Assembly (NCBI RefSeq): GCF_002302565.1
Contig: NZ_CP022382.1
Location: forward strand, 2,055,001 to 2,119,000
Source: Capnocytophaga canimorsus
Lineage (GTDB): Bacteria > Bacteroidota > Bacteroidia > Flavobacteriales > Flavobacteriaceae
DNA: 64,000 bases
Direction of reading: 5' to 3'
The translations under genes were made by a program, and so were the position numbers. Below the pieces are notes generated by a model, which was given only the letters and a program-made list of their open reading frames with translations, had not been told where the DNA came from and made no database searches. Of this stretch, positions 57,612-64,000 are shown in pieces. Position 1 is the stretch's first letter, and each line of letters begins with the position of its first letter.

Positions 57612-57659
57612 TTAGTGAATAAATGCGTGTGTAGTATAGCGGTTACACAAGCGTACGTT

Positions 57660-58040
57660 TTATTTGTTTTTCAACAAATCTCTAATTTCAGCCAAAAGTT
57701 CCTCTTGCGTAGGACCAGCAGGAGCCGCTGGAGCCTCAGCCGCAGGTTTTTTAAGTTTGTTAATTCCTTTGATCATAAGGAATAAAATAAAGGCAATAAT
57801 CAAGAAGTTAATTACTGCTGAAAGGAACATACCGTACTTAACCCCACCGAAGATGGTAAGTTCTTCAATGTTTTTCAAATTAGCTGCTTCCAAAGCAGGG
57901 TTAAGCAGAAGAGGCGTAATAACATCTTCAATAAAAGAGCTGACAATTTTTCCAAAAGCACCTCCGATGATAACACCGACAGCCATATCAACCACATTAC
58001 CTTTTACAGCAAACTCTTTAAATTCTTTTAAAAATCCCAT
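57660..58040 (-). CDS. mscL: Large-conductance mechanosensitive channel
   Basis: 126 residues. GFLKEFKEFAVKGNVVDMAV, the pore helix VGVIIGGAFGKIVSSFIED and a second membrane helix VINFLIIAFILFLMIKGI, then a cytoplasmic helix (EELLAEIRDLLKNK). It opens under hypo-osmotic membrane tension. An Ala/Pro-rich linker precedes the last helix. Single gene. Confidence 0.98.
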   Translation of the reverse strand: MGFLKEFKEFAVKGNVVDMAVGVIIGGAFGKIVSSFIEDVITPLLLNPALEAANLKNIEELTIFGGVKYGMFLSAVINFLIIAFILFLMIKGINKLKKPAAEAPAAPAGPTQEELLAEIRDLLKNK

Positions 58041-58104
58041 ACATTTTTTATTTTAAGTGAGTACTAATTTTTTGGGTTAAAACACATAACCCTTTTCTAG
58101 TAGG

Positions 58105-58112
58105 CAAAGGTA
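58105..58112 (-). promoter_or_regulatory. -7 element of mscL
   Basis: The minus strand reads TACCTTTG, giving a leader of about 60 nt that contains a small hairpin, GGGTTA / TAACCC (58074-58092). Confidence 0.45.
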
Positions 58113-58232
58113 TTTTAAAAAAAGCTAAATAAAAAAATTATAACGAAAGTTTAAGATTTCGTGTAAGGGGATGTTCCATATCTGGAAAAAATAATTTTCA
58201 CCTTAAAACACTTTATTTTTGTTAGCCCTTTA

Positions 58233-60002
58233 CTAATTCATACTTATATTGTAAGGCAAACGTGCCTGAATACCTTTTTGTTGTGAAATTGATTTGATTT
58301 GTTGATACCTCTCAAAGGCTTCATCTCCTAATTCTTCTTTTAAAGTTTTAGTTTTTACCCTTACCCCGAAACGTGTTAAAATTTCCTCAAAATTCATTTT
58401 GAACAAAGGGTAATTTTTTACCTCAAAGGATTCTATGTTATTGTCAGAAGCAGCAAATTGTAAGGCATCTTGTAAATTACCAATGGCATCAACCAATCCG
58501 TTTTGTTGAGCTTGTATTCCGCTCCAAACCCTACCTTGAGCAATTTCATTGACTTGCTCTTTGGTCATATTACGTCCGTTAGCAACACGTTCCAAGAACG
58601 TATTGTACACCATTTCTACGGATTCTGTGGTGGTTTTTATAAAGGTTTCAGTAGGCTTTTCAAAGATACTATATTCAAGGGAGTGATTATGAGTTTGTAC
58701 TTGCTCGGCATTGATACCCCAATCTTTTGCCAAACGATGTACATTAGGTAGCACCCCAAATACCCCGATGGAACCAGTAACCGTACCTGATTGAGCAAAT
58801 ATTTTATCAGCATTACAAGCGATGTAATATCCGCCCGATGCGGCATAATTTCCCATAGAAACATATACTTTTTTACGTTTTTTAGCCAATTCTATCTCTC
58901 GGTGTATCAATTCCGAAGCCAGAGCACTTCCACCAGGAGAGTTTATTCGCAGAACAATAGCCTTTACGCTTTCGTCTTCCGATGCTTCGCGTAATGATTC
59001 TACAATGGTTTCATTACCAATTACTTCTGGATTTCCTTTACCATAAATGATTTCGCCTTCGGCATAAATTACTGCAATTTTATCTTTCGGACGATTTAAA
59101 CGAGCCTTATTCACCACACTTTCAGCATATTTGTTAATGGTGATAAAGTCTAAATCGCTTATATTTTGAGTATTTGTGGCACGACAGAGTATTTGTTCGA
59201 ACTCATCGCTGTAAATAATTCCATCAATAAGTTTGTTTTTTAATGCCAATTCCGCCGTTCGAGCCTCTAAATTGTGGGCAATGTTATTAAGGTTTTCTAT
59301 CGAAATATTTCTATTTTGAGCGATATCCGTAGCCATTACATTCCATAATGAATTGAGTAGCTCGGTCATTTGTAGGCGATTTGCTTCACTCATTGTATTT
59401 TCGAGAAACGGCTCTACGGCACTTTTGTATTTTCCGTGACGGATAACTTCCATATTTACCCCCGATTTTTCTTGCATTTCTTTGAAAAATAATATTTCTG
59501 AAGATAATCCTCTGAAAGATAACTCTCCCATTGGGCTTAAAAATACAGAATCGGCAACAGATTGAAGGTAATAATCCGTTTGAGTTATGAAATCATTATG
59601 GGCATAGATAAATTTTCCAGAACTTTTAAAATCAGCTAAAGCTTGGCGCAACTCACTTGCCATTGCCAGTCCGCCAATATTACCAGAACTTTTTATATGG
59701 ATTCCTTTAATTTTATCATCGGCTTTCGCAATTTCAATGGCTTTTAAAATGCTACTTAATCCATTAAAATCTTTATCTTTATAATCGAAATCTTCAAAAT
59801 AGACTTCCTTGCTGTAATCTTTTATAGGTTCTTTAAAATCAAGTACTAAAACGGAATTTTCTTTTACAATAATTTTTCCGTCATCGCCAAAAGTAGAAGC
59901 TAAAGCCGAGATTACAAACAGAAACACAACAAAAAGGATTCCTGTGGCAATAAAAAAGCCTAAAATTGCGGCTAATACGTTTTTTAAAAAATTCATTCTC
60001 AA
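58233..60002 (-). CDS. sppA: Signal peptide peptidase SppA, 67K type
   Basis: 589 residues: one N-terminal membrane anchor (NVLAAILGFFIATGILFVV) and two tandem ClpP-fold halves. The first half gives the general-base lysine K193 in KYKSAVEPF; the second gives the nucleophile S389 in NYAASGGYY. This split Ser-Lys dyad is the E. coli SppA arrangement. It degrades cleaved signal peptides in the membrane. M3 is an alternative start. A divergent promoter pair separates it from folK. Confidence 0.96.
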   Translation of the reverse strand: MRMNFLKNVLAAILGFFIATGILFVVFLFVISALASTFGDDGKIIVKENSVLVLDFKEPIKDYSKEVYFEDFDYKDKDFNGLSSILKAIEIAKADDKIKGIHIKSSGNIGGLAMASELRQALADFKSSGKFIYAHNDFITQTDYYLQSVADSVFLSPMGELSFRGLSSEILFFKEMQEKSGVNMEVIRHGKYKSAVEPFLENTMSEANRLQMTELLNSLWNVMATDIAQNRNISIENLNNIAHNLEARTAELALKNKLIDGIIYSDEFEQILCRATNTQNISDLDFITINKYAESVVNKARLNRPKDKIAVIYAEGEIIYGKGNPEVIGNETIVESLREASEDESVKAIVLRINSPGGSALASELIHREIELAKKRKKVYVSMGNYAASGGYYIACNADKIFAQSGTVTGSIGVFGVLPNVHRLAKDWGINAEQVQTHNHSLEYSIFEKPTETFIKTTTESVEMVYNTFLERVANGRNMTKEQVNEIAQGRVWSGIQAQQNGLVDAIGNLQDALQFAASDNNIESFEVKNYPLFKMNFEEILTRFGVRVKTKTLKEELGDEAFERYQQIKSISQQKGIQARLPYNISMN

Positions 60003-60047
60003 AGGGTTTAAATGTTAAATAACGAATGTATTGATAACTCTATGGGG

Positions 60048-60055
60048 CAAATGTA
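60048..60055 (-). promoter_or_regulatory. -7 element of sppA
   Basis: The minus strand reads TACATTTG, 46 nt before the sppA start. It lies 23 nt from the oppositely directed folK element. Confidence 0.5.
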
Positions 60056-60077
60056 ATAAAATTAACTTCAGATTCTG

Positions 60078-60085
60078 TATTTTTG
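60078..60085 (+). promoter_or_regulatory. -7 element of the folK-dNK gene, leaderless spacing
   Basis: TATTTTTG ends 7 nt before the ATG at 60093. Transcription would therefore begin about at the start codon, giving a leaderless or nearly leaderless mRNA. No TTG is seen at -33. Confidence 0.45.
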
Positions 60086-60092
60086 CACGATT

Positions 60093-61226
60093 ATGAGACA
60101 CAAAATTTACATAGCCTTAGGAAGTAATTTAGGAGATCGTAAGATATATCTGCAACAAGCCATTGATGCCATTGAGCAGCGTATTGGTAGGGTGGTACAG
60201 CTTTCGCAGTTATACGAAACTGCCTCGTGGGGCTTTCAAGCAGATGCTTTTTATAACCTTTGTGTGCTTGTTCGAACCGATTTGAGTGCCCAAAAATGTC
60301 TTGAGGTGTTGTTAAGTATTGAAAATGAATTGGGCAGAGTTCGAAGTGATACTAAGCTTTATCAGTCGCGCACCATTGATTTGGATATACTTTTGTATGA
60401 CAACCAAATTATTGAAACCGAGGAGCTACAAGTGCCACATCCTCAAATTCAAAACAGAAAATTTGTATTGTTTCCGCTTGTTGAAATAGCTCATAATGAA
60501 ATACATCCCGTACTTAAAAAGAGTATAAAACAACTTTCTGAAACCACCGCTGATATCAGCGAGGTTATTCCTACAGGAATTCGGCTAACTCCAAAAAGGA
60601 AAAAATCACCATTTGCTAACTACAATTACATTGCTATTGAAGGTAATATTGGTGCTGGGAAAACCACATTAGCCACTAAAATAGCTGAAGATTATAACGC
60701 CAAACTCATTTTGGAACGTTTTGCCGATAATCCATTCTTGCCTAAATTTTATGAAAATCCGAAACGTTATGGGTTCACTTTAGAAATGTCATTTTTGACC
60801 GAACGTTACCAACAAATGGCTGAAAATTTGGCACAATTAGACCTTTTTAAGCAATTTGTGGTTTCCGATTATGATATTTTTAAATCGCTGATATTCTCGG
60901 CAGTAACTCTTACAGAAGAGGAATTTTCGCTTTACCGAAAGCTTTTCTATATTTTGTATCGGCAGATTGTAAAGCCTGAACTTTATATCTACTTGTATCA
61001 AAATCCGCAACGACTCATTGAAAATATTCAAAAAAGAGGACGGTTATACGAGCAAAATATCTCGAAGGAATATTTAAAACAAATTCACGACGGATATTTG
61101 CAGTTTATTCAAAATAGTTTAGATGACAATATTTTAATTATTGATGTTACCGAATTGGATTTTGTTGAAAATCCTTCACATTACGAGCAAATTATTACTC
61201 AAATTGATGGATTTCAAAAGATATAA
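60093..61226 (+). CDS. folK: Fusion of HPPK (FolK) and deoxynucleoside kinase
   Basis: 377 residues, two enzymes. Residues 1 to about 160 are 6-hydroxymethyl-dihydropterin pyrophosphokinase: IYIALGSNLGDRKIYLQQAI and SRTIDLDILLYD, followed by LQVPHPQIQNRKFVLFPLVE, which are the substrate loops of folate synthesis. From about 177 on is a deoxynucleoside kinase: P-loop EGNIGAGKTT with K190, ERFADNPFLPKFYENP, SFLTERYQQM, and the lid region RLIENIQKRGRLYEQ. The join appears in other Bacteroidota. The fused kinase salvages deoxynucleosides. hemD follows after 3 nt. Confidence 0.95.
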   Translation: MRHKIYIALGSNLGDRKIYLQQAIDAIEQRIGRVVQLSQLYETASWGFQADAFYNLCVLVRTDLSAQKCLEVLLSIENELGRVRSDTKLYQSRTIDLDILLYDNQIIETEELQVPHPQIQNRKFVLFPLVEIAHNEIHPVLKKSIKQLSETTADISEVIPTGIRLTPKRKKSPFANYNYIAIEGNIGAGKTTLATKIAEDYNAKLILERFADNPFLPKFYENPKRYGFTLEMSFLTERYQQMAENLAQLDLFKQFVVSDYDIFKSLIFSAVTLTEEEFSLYRKLFYILYRQIVKPELYIYLYQNPQRLIENIQKRGRLYEQNISKEYLKQIHDGYLQFIQNSLDDNILIIDVTELDFVENPSHYEQIITQIDGFQKI

Positions 61227-61229
61227 ACG

Positions 61230-61880
61230 ATGCGTATCCTTCTTGCTACCAAAATACTTTCAGAAACACAAAAAAAATCTTTTGAACATTCTGATTTTCA
61301 AATTATACAACACGATTTCATAACTATTAAGCATAGTGCTACATTGCCACAAATCACAGGCGATATATTGCTTTTTACCAGTCAAAATGCGGTAAGAAGT
61401 GTTTTAAAAAGCCAAATGCTTCTTCATTTAAAAAGCATACCTGCCGTTTGTGTAGGAGAAAAGACCGCCAAATTACTGAAAGAAAATGGTTGGAAAGTCC
61501 TTTTCTTTAAGCCTTATGCTGCCGATTTGGCTGTGGAAATTTTGCAAAAAATAGGGCATCGGAAAATAACTTTTTTCTGCGGAAACCTGCGCCGTGACAC
61601 GCTTCCTGATTTTTTTAACAAACATAACCTCGCCTTTGAAGAGATACAGGTGTACCAAACCTATTATACGCCAAAGGCAATATCCGAAAAAGTCTATGGC
61701 ATTCTGTTTTTCAGCCCCTCTGAGGTGAAAAGTTACTTACTTAAAAATTCAATAACCACTCAAATACTTTTTTGTATCGGCACCACTACTGCTCAAGAGG
61801 CTCAAAAACACTCCCTAAAAGTGGTTATAGCTGACTCGCCTACCGTGGAAAGTGTAATAGCCAAATGTTTGGAATATTAA
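61230..61880 (+). CDS. hemD: Uroporphyrinogen-III synthase (HemD-like)
   Basis: 216 residues with the two-lobed HemD fold pattern, a family of very low sequence identity. Supporting blocks are DILLFTSQNAVRSVLK, VCVGEKTAKLLKENGWKV, YGILFFSPSEVKSYLLKNS and LFCIGTTTAQEAQKH. It would cyclise hydroxymethylbilane to uroporphyrinogen III for haem. It starts 3 nt after the folK-dNK stop, so it is cotranscribed, and its stop overlaps the convergent regulator by 4 nt. The other haem genes are outside the window. Confidence 0.82.
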   Translation: MRILLATKILSETQKKSFEHSDFQIIQHDFITIKHSATLPQITGDILLFTSQNAVRSVLKSQMLLHLKSIPAVCVGEKTAKLLKENGWKVLFFKPYAADLAVEILQKIGHRKITFFCGNLRRDTLPDFFNKHNLAFEEIQVYQTYYTPKAISEKVYGILFFSPSEVKSYLLKNSITTQILFCIGTTTAQEAQKHSLKVVIADSPTVESVIAKCLEY

Positions 61881-62620
61881 AGTAGTTCACCTCTGTTTTT
61901 TAAATTTCGCTTAAAATGTGGGTCTAAGTGCATACGCATTGCCTCACGGAAGGATTGTGGAGTACCTTCTTTAAGTTCGCGAACCAAATCTTTATGGGTT
62001 ACTACTTTTTGGGGGGCATCGGTAAATCCTCCACCCCAAGAATGGTAATTTAATTCGGATTTTTGCAATTCGTGAACATACTGAAAAACAGGGAGTAATA
62101 TTCGCTGAAACTTAAAGAGCATATTGTTGTTTGCCATTTTGTACAATGCTTTATGGAATTTTACTTCCGTTTCAAGGGAAAAATGTTTGTCATTGCACTG
62201 AACGTTTTCACTCTCGCTTACTAATTGTTCTAATTCCCGAATTTGCTCGTGAGTTTTTCGAGCGAAGACAAAATCGGCCATACCGATTTCAAACATCAGC
62301 CGAAATTCAAATAAGTCTTGCAGGGTGGCTTCATCTAATATTTGAGGATTGAGCATTTTTTCAAAATTCTCTACCAAGTCGGGTTCTTTTAGAATCATAC
62401 CTCGATGCTTTTTGGATTCGACCAGCCCTAAGGTACGCAAACGTGACATTGCCTCACGAATTGCCGTTCGGCTTACCCCCAACCATTCCGAAAATTGTAT
62501 TTCTTTGGGGAGCGAGTCCCCAGGTTTCAAATTATTTTCTTTGATGTACTCCATAATACGTTGTTCCACCCGATCCACCAAAGACACATTTTCGATCGGT
62601 TTGATACTATCCATCGGCAT
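61877..62620 (-). CDS. GntR-family regulator, FadR subfamily (FCD domain)
   Basis: 247 residues. Winged helix-turn-helix at about 15-80 (NLKPGDSLPKEIQFSEWLGV, SRTAIREAMSRLRTLGLVE), then an all-helical FCD effector domain with metal-binding-type residues (LFEFRLMFEIGMADFVFA, EVKFHKALYKMANNNMLF, VVTHKDLVRELKEG). It probably senses a sugar acid or amino sugar. It is divergent from the AGE-family epimerase across 202 nt that contain candidate operators. M3 is an alternative start. Confidence 0.92.
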   Translation of the reverse strand: MPMDSIKPIENVSLVDRVEQRIMEYIKENNLKPGDSLPKEIQFSEWLGVSRTAIREAMSRLRTLGLVESKKHRGMILKEPDLVENFEKMLNPQILDEATLQDLFEFRLMFEIGMADFVFARKTHEQIRELEQLVSESENVQCNDKHFSLETEVKFHKALYKMANNNMLFKFQRILLPVFQYVHELQKSELNYHSWGGGFTDAPQKVVTHKDLVRELKEGTPQSFREAMRMHLDPHFKRNLKNRGELL

Positions 62621-62651
62621 ATCTCAAAAAATTAAGTTAACAACAAACAGC

Positions 62652-62666
62652 TACCGAAAAACGGTA
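62652..62666. promoter_or_regulatory. Inverted repeat in the regulator-epimerase gap
   Basis: TACCG-AAAAA-CGGTA, a perfect 5-bp inverted repeat with a 5-nt spacer, 32 nt from the regulator start. Candidate operator for the adjacent GntR-family protein. Confidence 0.35.
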
Positions 62667-62706
62667 TAATTTTAGTTTTTCCTTTTCTTACTCCATTTAT
62701 TTTCTG

Positions 62707-62730
62707 TACATTTGTCTTATGTTGCACATA
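62707..62730 (+). promoter_or_regulatory. -7 element and candidate operator of the epimerase gene
   Basis: TACATTTG (62707-62714) matches the -7 consensus. Immediately after it TATGT-TGC-ACATA (62718-62730) is a perfect inverted repeat covering the expected transcription start. A repressor bound there would block initiation. Confidence 0.45.
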
Positions 62731-62822
62731 TGTATTTAAAGCAAAGAAAATTCAAGCACTAAATTAGTACTTTTTAAGAAAAGATGCAAATAAAAAGAAA
62801 ATAATTATTTAGCGTAAAACCA

Positions 62823-63980
62823 ATGAAACACAGCGAACTTTACAAAAAAACATTACTGGAAGATGTTATTCCTTTCTGGGAAAAACATTCGTTAGACCAC
62901 GAATTTGGCGGATATTTCACTTGCCTTGACCGTGAAGGAAACGTTTTTGACACCGATAAATTCATCTGGTTGCAAGGACGACAAGCGTGGACTTTTGCGA
63001 TGCTTTACAATCAGGTAGAGAAAAACCCAAAATGGCTTGAAATCTCAAAACTAGGCGTTGAATTTCTGAAAAATCACGCAATGGACAGCGACGGGAATTT
63101 CTATTTTGCACTCACTCGCGATGGCAAACCGCTGGTTCAACCTTACAACATTTTTTCGGATTGTTTTGCAGCGATGGCTTTTAGTCAGTATGCAAAAGCC
63201 TCGGGTGATAAAACTTATAAAAAACTAGCTATCAGCACATATCACAACATATTAAAAAAACAAAACAATCCCAAAGGCAAATACGAAAAAACAACCGATG
63301 TGCGTCCGCTCAAAGGGTTTTCACTCCCGATGATTCTTTCTAATTTGGTTTTGGAATTGGAAAGCGTTCTTTCAGAAGAAGAAATCAACAAAACGATAGA
63401 TTTCAGTATCAACGAAGTAATGAACGTGTTTTTAGATGCTGAAACAGGTATTATTTTTGAGAATGTTCGCCCTGACGGGAGCAAAGAAGATAGCTTTAAC
63501 GGTCGATTGCTAAACCCCGGTCACGGCATCGAAGCGATGTGGTTTATGATTGATATTGCCGTACGTCGTGGTGACCAATCGCTTATTGAAAAAGCGACAC
63601 AAACCATTCTTAACATCCTCAATTACAGTTGGGACGAAAAACACGGAGGCATTCTGTATTTTATGGATTCCAAAGGAAATCCGCCACAACAATTGGAATG
63701 GGACCAAAAACTTTGGTGGGTGCATTTAGAAACTTTGGTAGCACTTTCAAAGGCGTATTTGCACACCAAAAACTCGGAGATTTGGACGTGGTACGAAAAA
63801 GTACACAACTATGCTTGGTCGCATTTCTCTGACCCTGAGTACGGTGAATGGTTCGGTTACCTGAATCGGGAAGGAAAACCTTTGCTCACTCTTAAAGGCG
63901 GAAAATGGAAAGGCTGCTTCCACGTGCCGAGAGCTATGTTCCAATGTTGGAAAACTTTTGAAAAAATTGAAAATCAATAA
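62823..63980 (+). CDS. AGE-family N-acylglucosamine 2-epimerase-like protein
   Basis: 385 residues, the (alpha/alpha)6-barrel of the renin-binding protein / GlcNAc 2-epimerase family. [57 protein letters not shown] and [19 protein letters not shown] carry the conserved Arg, His and Glu of the active site. Members interconvert ManNAc and GlcNAc, the second step of sialic-acid breakdown in Bacteroidota. The next gene may begin at 63996, just before the window ends. A regulator of the type used for such operons sits opposite. Other sugar epimerase activities are possible. Confidence 0.85.
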   Translation: MKHSELYKKTLLEDVIPFWEKHSLDHEFGGYFTCLDREGNVFDTDKFIWLQGRQAWTFAMLYNQVEKNPKWLEISKLGVEFLKNHAMDSDGNFYFALTRDGKPLVQPYNIFSDCFAAMAFSQYAKASGDKTYKKLAISTYHNILKKQNNPKGKYEKTTDVRPLKGFSLPMILSNLVLELESVLSEEEINKTIDFSINEVMNVFLDAETGIIFENVRPDGSKEDSFNGRLLNPGHGIEAMWFMIDIAVRRGDQSLIEKATQTILNILNYSWDEKHGGILYFMDSKGNPPQQLEWDQKLWWVHLETLVALSKAYLHTKNSEIWTWYEKVHNYAWSHFSDPEYGEWFGYLNREGKPLLTLKGGKWKGCFHVPRAMFQCWKTFEKIENQ

Positions 63981-64000
63981 ATAAAACGCATCATAATGAA

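Noticed and set aside
57625..57652. tRNA-like D-arm (TAGTATAGCGGTTA)
   Set aside because: No matching acceptor, anticodon or T arm can be formed around it.
58216..58228. Plus-strand TATTTTTG near 58220
   Set aside because: No plus-strand gene follows; the 8-base consensus occurs by chance in A/T-rich DNA.

Overview
The window looks like a chromosomal segment of a low-GC Bacteroidota bacterium of the family Flavobacteriaceae, most likely Capnocytophaga or a close relative. The main reasons are: many start codons follow A/T-rich stretches with no Shine-Dalgarno sequence; promoters of the Bacteroidota type (TTG, about 20 nt, TAnnTTTG) precede many genes; the glycogen enzymes are the GT3/GT35, GH57 and GH133 types of this phylum; and rplU, folK and the S10-spc-alpha order are flavobacterial in form. 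The genus is an inference from gene content. I saw no rRNA, tRNA or CRISPR array.

Left third (1-18,000, nearly all minus strand): a GH92 alpha-mannosidase lipoprotein cut by the window edge, then a glycogen/alpha-glucan block. That block holds a two-enzyme fusion (GT3 glycogen synthase + GT35 phosphorylase), a GH57 amylase-like enzyme, a GT4/GT5-like glycosyltransferase, a GH133 debranching enzyme and the branching enzyme GlgB. Together they cover synthesis, branching, debranching and phosphorolysis, and no ADP-glucose pyrophosphorylase gene is visible. Accessory genes interrupt it: YdeI/DUF1905, a secreted HEXXH protein, a small coiled-coil protein next to a 21-bp repeat array, DUF1643, a RhuM-Fic/Doc protein and a secreted S51-type hydrolase.

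Middle (18,000-36,000): rplU-rpmA; an SRP RNA gene on the opposite strand behind two terminators; ndk-apt-trxB; a TrmH-type methyltransferase; an SLC13 permease; a small unknown protein beside a second, 12-unit 21-bp array; htpG; a secreted unknown; metF-metE; and yicC-gmk-nadD. A decayed IS5-like element (about 34,978-35,883) lies just before the ribosomal block.

36,000-53,200 (plus strand): rpsL-rpsG-fusA-rpsJ, a terminator-like hairpin, then rplC through secY-infA, an internal promoter, rpmJ-rpsM-rpsK, a structured leader before rpsD, and rpoA-rplQ with a strong terminator.

Right end (53,200-64,000): carA, a SAM methyltransferase, eno, asd, mscL, sppA, a folK-deoxynucleoside kinase fusion, a HemD-like gene, and a GntR/FadR regulator divergent from an AGE-family epimerase that may begin an amino-sugar or sialic-acid operon running out of the window.

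The least explained signals are the 21-bp repeat family (two arrays plus two short copies), its association with two unknown small genes, and a long inverted repeat that ends directly at the start codon of one of them.
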